A stretch of DNA of 35,443 nt from Chloroflexota bacterium (GTDB taxonomy: Bacteria; Chloroflexota; Anaerolineae; Promineifilales; Promineifilaceae), in assembly GCA_009937635.1 (NCBI GenBank), contig JAACFF010000017.1, positions 1 to 35,443 on the forward strand. The letters are read 5' to 3'. Positions 31,661 through 35,443 of the stretch are shown here, one piece after another. The stretch's first letter is position 1. Each line of letters starts with the position of its first letter. The position numbers and the translations under genes were made by a program. The notes beneath the pieces were generated by a model, which was given only the letters and a program-made list of their open reading frames with translations, was not told where the DNA came from and did not search any database.

Positions 31661-34033
31661 GTGAGCGAAAAAGACAAGATCCAGCGGGAGGTCCTCCCAA
31701 TTCCAGACCGGCCCTTCACCGGTTTGATCACCTATGATGCCAAAGATCCGGACACAAGCTTTCCGCCGATTGAGCCGCTGCGCCCGCCCAAGGGTGCTCC
31801 CAATGTGCTCATCGTCTTGCTCGACGACGTTGGTTTTGGCGCTTCGAGTGCTTTTGGCGGACCGATCAATATGCCGACGGCCGAGCGATTGGCCAAAACA
31901 GGTCTCAAGTACAACCGCTTTCACACCACGGCGCTGTGCTCGCCGACGCGTCAGGCGCTGCTTACCGGGCGTAACCACCATACGGTGGGGATGGGCGGCA
32001 TCACCGAAATAGCGACCTCGGCGCCGGGCTATAACTCGATCCGGCCCAACACCTGCGCGCCGCTGGCTGAAACCTTGAAACTCAACGGCTATTCAACAGC
32101 CCAGTTTGGCAAATGCCACGAAGTACCCGTGTGGGAAACCAGTCCGATGGGTCCCTTCCGCCAATGGCCTACCGGCAGCGGCTTCGAGTATTTCTATGGT
32201 TTTATCGGTGGCGAAACAAACCAATATTATCCCGCTATCTACGAAGGCACCACGCCCATCGAAGTGGAAAAAACGCCCGAAGAAGGCTACCATTTTACAG
32301 AGGATCTGACCGACAAATCCATCCAGTGGGTTCGCCAACAAAAGTCGTTGATGCCCGATAAACCCTTCTTCATGTACTGGGCGCCGGGCGCCACACACGC
32401 TCCGCACCATGTCAGCCCTGAGTGGTCGGATAGGTACAAGGGCAAGTTCGACCAGGGTTGGGACAAGCTGCGCGAGGAGACTTTTGCTCGGCAAATTGAA
32501 TTAGGGGTCATTCCGCCAGATGCGCAGCTGACTGTACGCCACGAAGAAATACCCGCCTGGGCTGAAATCTCCGATGAGATGAAGCCCGTACTAACCCGGC
32601 AGATGGAAATCTATGCCGGGTTCCTGGAGCACACCGATCATCACCTGGGGCGACTGCTTGACGCCATGGAAGATCTAGAAATCCTCGACGACACGCTGAT
32701 CTACTACATCATCGGCGACAATGGGGCTTCCGCCGAAGGCTCCCTGCAAGGCACCTTTAACGAGATGATCCCGCTCAGCGGTGCGGGGCAGTTGGAGACC
32801 CCCGAGTTCCTGATCGCGCGTCTGAACAAGCTCGGCGGCCCCGAATCCTTCAACCACTATGCAGTCGCCTGGGCGCACGCCATGGACACACCTTTCCAGT
32901 GGACCAAACAGGTCGCCTCACACTGGGGCGGCACCCGCAATGCGACCATCGTGCACTGGCCGGGCGGCATCCAGGCCAAGGGTGAGCTGCGCTCCCAGTT
33001 CCATCACGTCATCGACATCGCGCCGACCATTTTGCAGGCGGCCGGTCTGCCCGAGCCGGTTGTAGTTAATAGCGTGCAGCAAAAGCCTCTGGAAGGCGTG
33101 AGCATGGCCTACAGCTTTGACAATGCCCAGGCCGCTGAGCGGCGCGAGACGCAGTACTTTGAGATGTTTGGCAACCGGGGTATCTACCACAAGGGCTGGA
33201 CGGCCGTCACCCGGCACCGCACGCCTTGGCTGACAGGCGCTGCTGAGCTGCCCGCTTTTGACGACGATAACTGGGAACTGTATGACACAAACACGGACTG
33301 GACCCAGGCCAACGATCTGGCGCAAGAACATCCCGATAAACTGCACGAACTGCAGCGCCTATGGTTGATCGAAGCCGTGCGCTATAACGTACTGCCCCTG
33401 GACGACCGCTTCGCCGAGCGCGGCAATCCCGGTTTGGCCGGCAGGCCCGAACTGCTCAAAGGCAACCGGCAGTTGCTCTTTGGAGGGATGGGGCGCTTGA
33501 CCGAAGGCTCGATCCTCAACACCAAAAACAAATCGTTTGCGGTCACCGCCGAGGTAGTAGTGCCCGAAAGCGGGCCGGAGGGAGTGATCATCGCCCAGGG
33601 CGGCGTTACGGGCGGCTGGAGTCTGTACGCCAAGGATGGTAAACCAAAATACTGCTACAATTTTTATGGGATACGACGCTACTATATCGAGGGCCAGAAA
33701 GAAATTCCATCCGGCCAGCACCAGGTGCGTATGGAGTTTGCTTACGACGGTGGCGGCATGGCCAAAGGTGGCCTGGCGACGCTCTACCTTGATGGGGAAA
33801 AGATTGGTGAGGGCCGTGTAGAACATACCGAGCCAATCCTCTTCTCCGCCGATGAGACCTGCGACCTCGGTTACGAGGCCGGCTCACCTGTATCGGAGGA
33901 CTATGGTCCCAGGGGCAATGAGTTCACGGGTGAGGTGAACTGGGTCGAGATCGACCTGGGCGAGGATGCACAGGACGCCGATCACTATATCGATACTGAG
34001 GAACGTCTGCGCGTCTATATGGCGATACAGTAA
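31661..34033 (+). CDS. Arylsulfatase 3 (type I, divergent AtsA-like)
   Basis: 790 residues from GTG 31661, with AAAGGAG 8 nt before it. The open frame reaches back into arylsulfatase 2, but that stretch has no family similarity and lies before the ribosome site. Ligands D55-D56 (L-L-D-D-V-G) and the formylglycine site C93-S-P-T-R are followed by Q-A-L-L-T-G-R. The lysine-histidine motif reads G-K-C-H-E instead of G-K-W-H-L; the Lys and His are kept. G-D-N-G-A-S, a Thr/His-rich W-A-P-G-A-T-H-A-P-H-H and a C-terminal beta-sandwich are present. No signal peptide. It is more distant from the other two copies, so it probably prefers a different sulfate ester. Confidence 0.92.
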   Translation: MSEKDKIQREVLPIPDRPFTGLITYDAKDPDTSFPPIEPLRPPKGAPNVLIVLLDDVGFGASSAFGGPINMPTAERLAKTGLKYNRFHTTALCSPTRQALLTGRNHHTVGMGGITEIATSAPGYNSIRPNTCAPLAETLKLNGYSTAQFGKCHEVPVWETSPMGPFRQWPTGSGFEYFYGFIGGETNQYYPAIYEGTTPIEVEKTPEEGYHFTEDLTDKSIQWVRQQKSLMPDKPFFMYWAPGATHAPHHVSPEWSDRYKGKFDQGWDKLREETFARQIELGVIPPDAQLTVRHEEIPAWAEISDEMKPVLTRQMEIYAGFLEHTDHHLGRLLDAMEDLEILDDTLIYYIIGDNGASAEGSLQGTFNEMIPLSGAGQLETPEFLIARLNKLGGPESFNHYAVAWAHAMDTPFQWTKQVASHWGGTRNATIVHWPGGIQAKGELRSQFHHVIDIAPTILQAAGLPEPVVVNSVQQKPLEGVSMAYSFDNAQAAERRETQYFEMFGNRGIYHKGWTAVTRHRTPWLTGAAELPAFDDDNWELYDTNTDWTQANDLAQEHPDKLHELQRLWLIEAVRYNVLPLDDRFAERGNPGLAGRPELLKGNRQLLFGGMGRLTEGSILNTKNKSFAVTAEVVVPESGPEGVIIAQGGVTGGWSLYAKDGKPKYCYNFYGIRRYYIEGQKEIPSGQHQVRMEFAYDGGGMAKGGLATLYLDGEKIGEGRVEHTEPILFSADETCDLGYEAGSPVSEDYGPRGNEFTGEVNWVEIDLGEDAQDADHYIDTEERLRVYMAIQ

Positions 34034-34046
34034 AGTCGAAAATATG

Positions 34047-34083
34047 GGAGACCTCTGGAGTTTTTGATACTTTGGGAGTCTCC
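34047..34083 (+). terminator. Wobble-rich hairpin after arylsulfatase 3
   Basis: GGAGACCTCTGGAG (34047-34060) pairs in RNA with CTTTGGGAGTCTCC (34070-34083), with one mismatch and several G-U pairs, starting 13 nt after the stop. No T-run follows, so it may be a decayed terminator or a 3' stabilising stem. Confidence 0.4.
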
Positions 34084-34159
34084 ATCTGCACGTCCGCTGC
34101 CGCCCGCGGTCAAGAAAAAACAATGAAAATTGGAAGCTACAGGAAAATTGGAGGGATAA

Positions 34160-35284
34160 ATGATGGAAGACATTAATCCAATTAAGGAATCACGATTGAG
34201 GCGAACAATGAAGCTGGGCGTTGCGGTTGTCATCGGAATTCCGCTCCTGACCTGGCTCGCCGTTCTGGTATACGGGCTTCGTAAAAGGGCGCAGCCCCTG
34301 CGCCCTTTCGATGCAGCCAAACAAGAACGGGATGCAGAGCGCTTGGGCGGCGAAGGGCGCCACATTAGAACCGCCGACGGGCGAATTGTGGAGTATTTGG
34401 TGTACGGCAGTAAACGGCCGGACGCAAAGGTGATCGTCCAGATGCACGGCAGTAGTACAACCGCCGGGTGGCCATGCAAGTTGAATGCGTCCCTCTGCAA
34501 GGACCTAAACCTGAAGGGGATCGCGCCTTCAGTGCCGTGCCACGGTTACAGCGACCTTCACATTGGGCGTCGGATAGTGGATTTCCCGCTGGACCTCGAA
34601 GTTATTCTGGAAGAGGAGGGGGTTGGAGAGTTCATGGTGGAGGGAACCTCCTTCGGCACTGCACATGCGATGGCAATCGCGTGGTACTTCGGGCCCGATC
34701 GTTGCGTTGCAATGGGACTCAATGTACCCTACCTCTCGGACCAGATCTGCAAGGAGTATGACCTTGAATCCAAAGCGGATTCTCTCCCGAAGCCCGACGC
34801 TCGCACGTGGTATCAGGCGTGGAACTTCTTCGTGGCAGACCTTATGTACGTCGCACCGCTCCTTTCTCCGCCGGCACGCTTCTTACAATACCTTCCCGAA
34901 GGTAAGAAAACAAAGAGTGAGAGGCCATGGATTTTCGAGGCAATCGGCGAGGATCAAAAAGAGCGGCTAGTCGTGCGCGGTTCTCAGGGCCAAGGCTGGG
35001 AGCAATTCTCCTTCGATGTCACCGTCCTTTGGGGTTTCGACCTCCGCGAGATCCAGACTAAGAACGTCGCCGTATGGTACGCCAGGGATGATACCGCCGT
35101 CCCGCCATCACACGGCGAGTGGCTTGCAGATTATTTTGGCTCGAAGGAGGGCGTGAAGACCAGCGTGCGCTCCGAAGACGCAGGGTTCGGCCATTTTACT
35201 TACATGCCATCTCTAGGTCCGCTGTATCAAACCTCGGAGAAGACGATGCCCAGGGCGTTGATCGACCTCTGTGCTCAGGATTGA
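34160..35284 (+). CDS. Membrane-anchored alpha/beta hydrolase
   Basis: 374 residues; GGAGGG lies 5-8 nt before two adjacent ATGs (34160 and 34163). An N-terminal anchor (L-G-V-A-V-V-I-G-I-P-L-L-T-W-L-A-V-L-V-Y-G-L) precedes the hydrolase domain, which would face the outside or periplasm. The fold shows I-V-Q-M-H-G-S-S (oxyanion region), the nucleophile elbow E-G-T-S-F-G-T-A-H, a cap region, then A-R-D-D-T-A-V-P-P (acid) and G-F-G-H-F-T-Y (base), so the triad Ser-Asp-His is complete. The substrate is unknown. It follows arylsulfatase 3 by 126 bp with a hairpin between, so it may be only weakly coupled to that operon. Confidence 0.85.
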   Translation: MMEDINPIKESRLRRTMKLGVAVVIGIPLLTWLAVLVYGLRKRAQPLRPFDAAKQERDAERLGGEGRHIRTADGRIVEYLVYGSKRPDAKVIVQMHGSSTTAGWPCKLNASLCKDLNLKGIAPSVPCHGYSDLHIGRRIVDFPLDLEVILEEEGVGEFMVEGTSFGTAHAMAIAWYFGPDRCVAMGLNVPYLSDQICKEYDLESKADSLPKPDARTWYQAWNFFVADLMYVAPLLSPPARFLQYLPEGKKTKSERPWIFEAIGEDQKERLVVRGSQGQGWEQFSFDVTVLWGFDLREIQTKNVAVWYARDDTAVPPSHGEWLADYFGSKEGVKTSVRSEDAGFGHFTYMPSLGPLYQTSEKTMPRALIDLCAQD

Positions 35285-35373
35285 AAGCTCGCTTGGGATC
35301 CCCTTTTATGCTAGCAGAAGAGAAATGTCACAATAATCAACCATACGAAATAACCTGAAATAAGAAGTACATC

Positions 35374-35443
35374 ATGATTTACCCATTTAATGCAAGCAAA
35401 TTACCCGAACTTTCCCAAGTAGGCGGGAAAGGCTTTTCACTGA
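35374..35443 (+). CDS. PEP synthase / pyruvate phosphate dikinase-like protein, partial (5' end only)
   Basis: Only 23 codons are in the window. They read M-I-Y-P-F-N-A-S-K-L-P-E-L-S-Q-V-G-G-K-G, then F-S-L. V-G-G-K-G after a short lead is the start of the ATP-binding (PPDK_N) domain of phosphoenolpyruvate synthases, PPDK and rifampicin phosphotransferases. Which of these it is cannot be decided here. The ribosome site is weak (AAGAAG). About 89 bp separate it from the hydrolase gene. Confidence 0.65.
   Translation, partial: MIYPFNASKLPELSQVGGKGFSL

Overview
The window looks like a chromosomal segment of a Gram-negative-like, environmental member of the Chloroflexota (Anaerolineae/Caldilineae-like). 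This is inferred from the protein styles present: a MalT-like LuxR regulator, a membrane Ser/Thr kinase with a sensor ectodomain, an FHA protein carrying FGE-like and LamG-like modules, very large arylsulfatases, and a secreted DNRLRE protein ending in a Y-x-P-L-V tail. Nothing in it is phage, plasmid or CRISPR, and no rRNA or tRNA gene was seen.

Layout. 1-1889 (minus) is an open KAP-family P-loop NTPase running off the left edge with a TTG start. 1890-3593 is a low-density zone with repeats, a GNAT acetyltransferase, a 52-residue membrane miniprotein and the wreck of a two-component system. 3594-9028 (minus) holds a receptor-like Ser/Thr kinase and an EAD/FHA/FGE-like membrane protein, whose extracytoplasmic parts share a similar module; they look like one signalling unit. 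After a tandem-repeat spacer, 9497-14835 (plus) carries an aldo/keto reductase, a C-terminally truncated lipoprotein hydrolase, a phosphofructokinase and arylsulfatase 1. 14932-16519 has an orphan VapB-like antitoxin, a MarC-family membrane protein and a fossil of a formylglycine-generating-enzyme (FGE) domain. 16520-24366 (minus) has a secreted DNRLRE/Fn3-like protein, a heterodimeric ABC exporter and an ADP-forming acyl-CoA synthetase. 24461-35284 (plus) runs from a MalT-like regulator through an HdeD-like membrane protein, a small unknown protein, a lipoprotein, arylsulfatases 2 and 3 and an anchored alpha/beta hydrolase, and ends in the first codons of a PEP synthase/PPDK-like gene.

How the parts relate. 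Three arylsulfatases with the C-S-P-T-R signature need a formylglycine-generating enzyme, yet the only intact FGE-like domain here lacks the catalytic cysteines and the other FGE sequence is a relic with an in-frame stop. Two genome-wide sequence habits stand out: the palindrome ACGGCCGT occurs at least 15 times, where under one is expected by chance, and a twin-hairpin REP-like element recurs, once as an 86-bp tandem duplication directly in front of a gene. The most system-like unit is the kinase plus EAD-FHA-FGE protein pair at 3594-9028.
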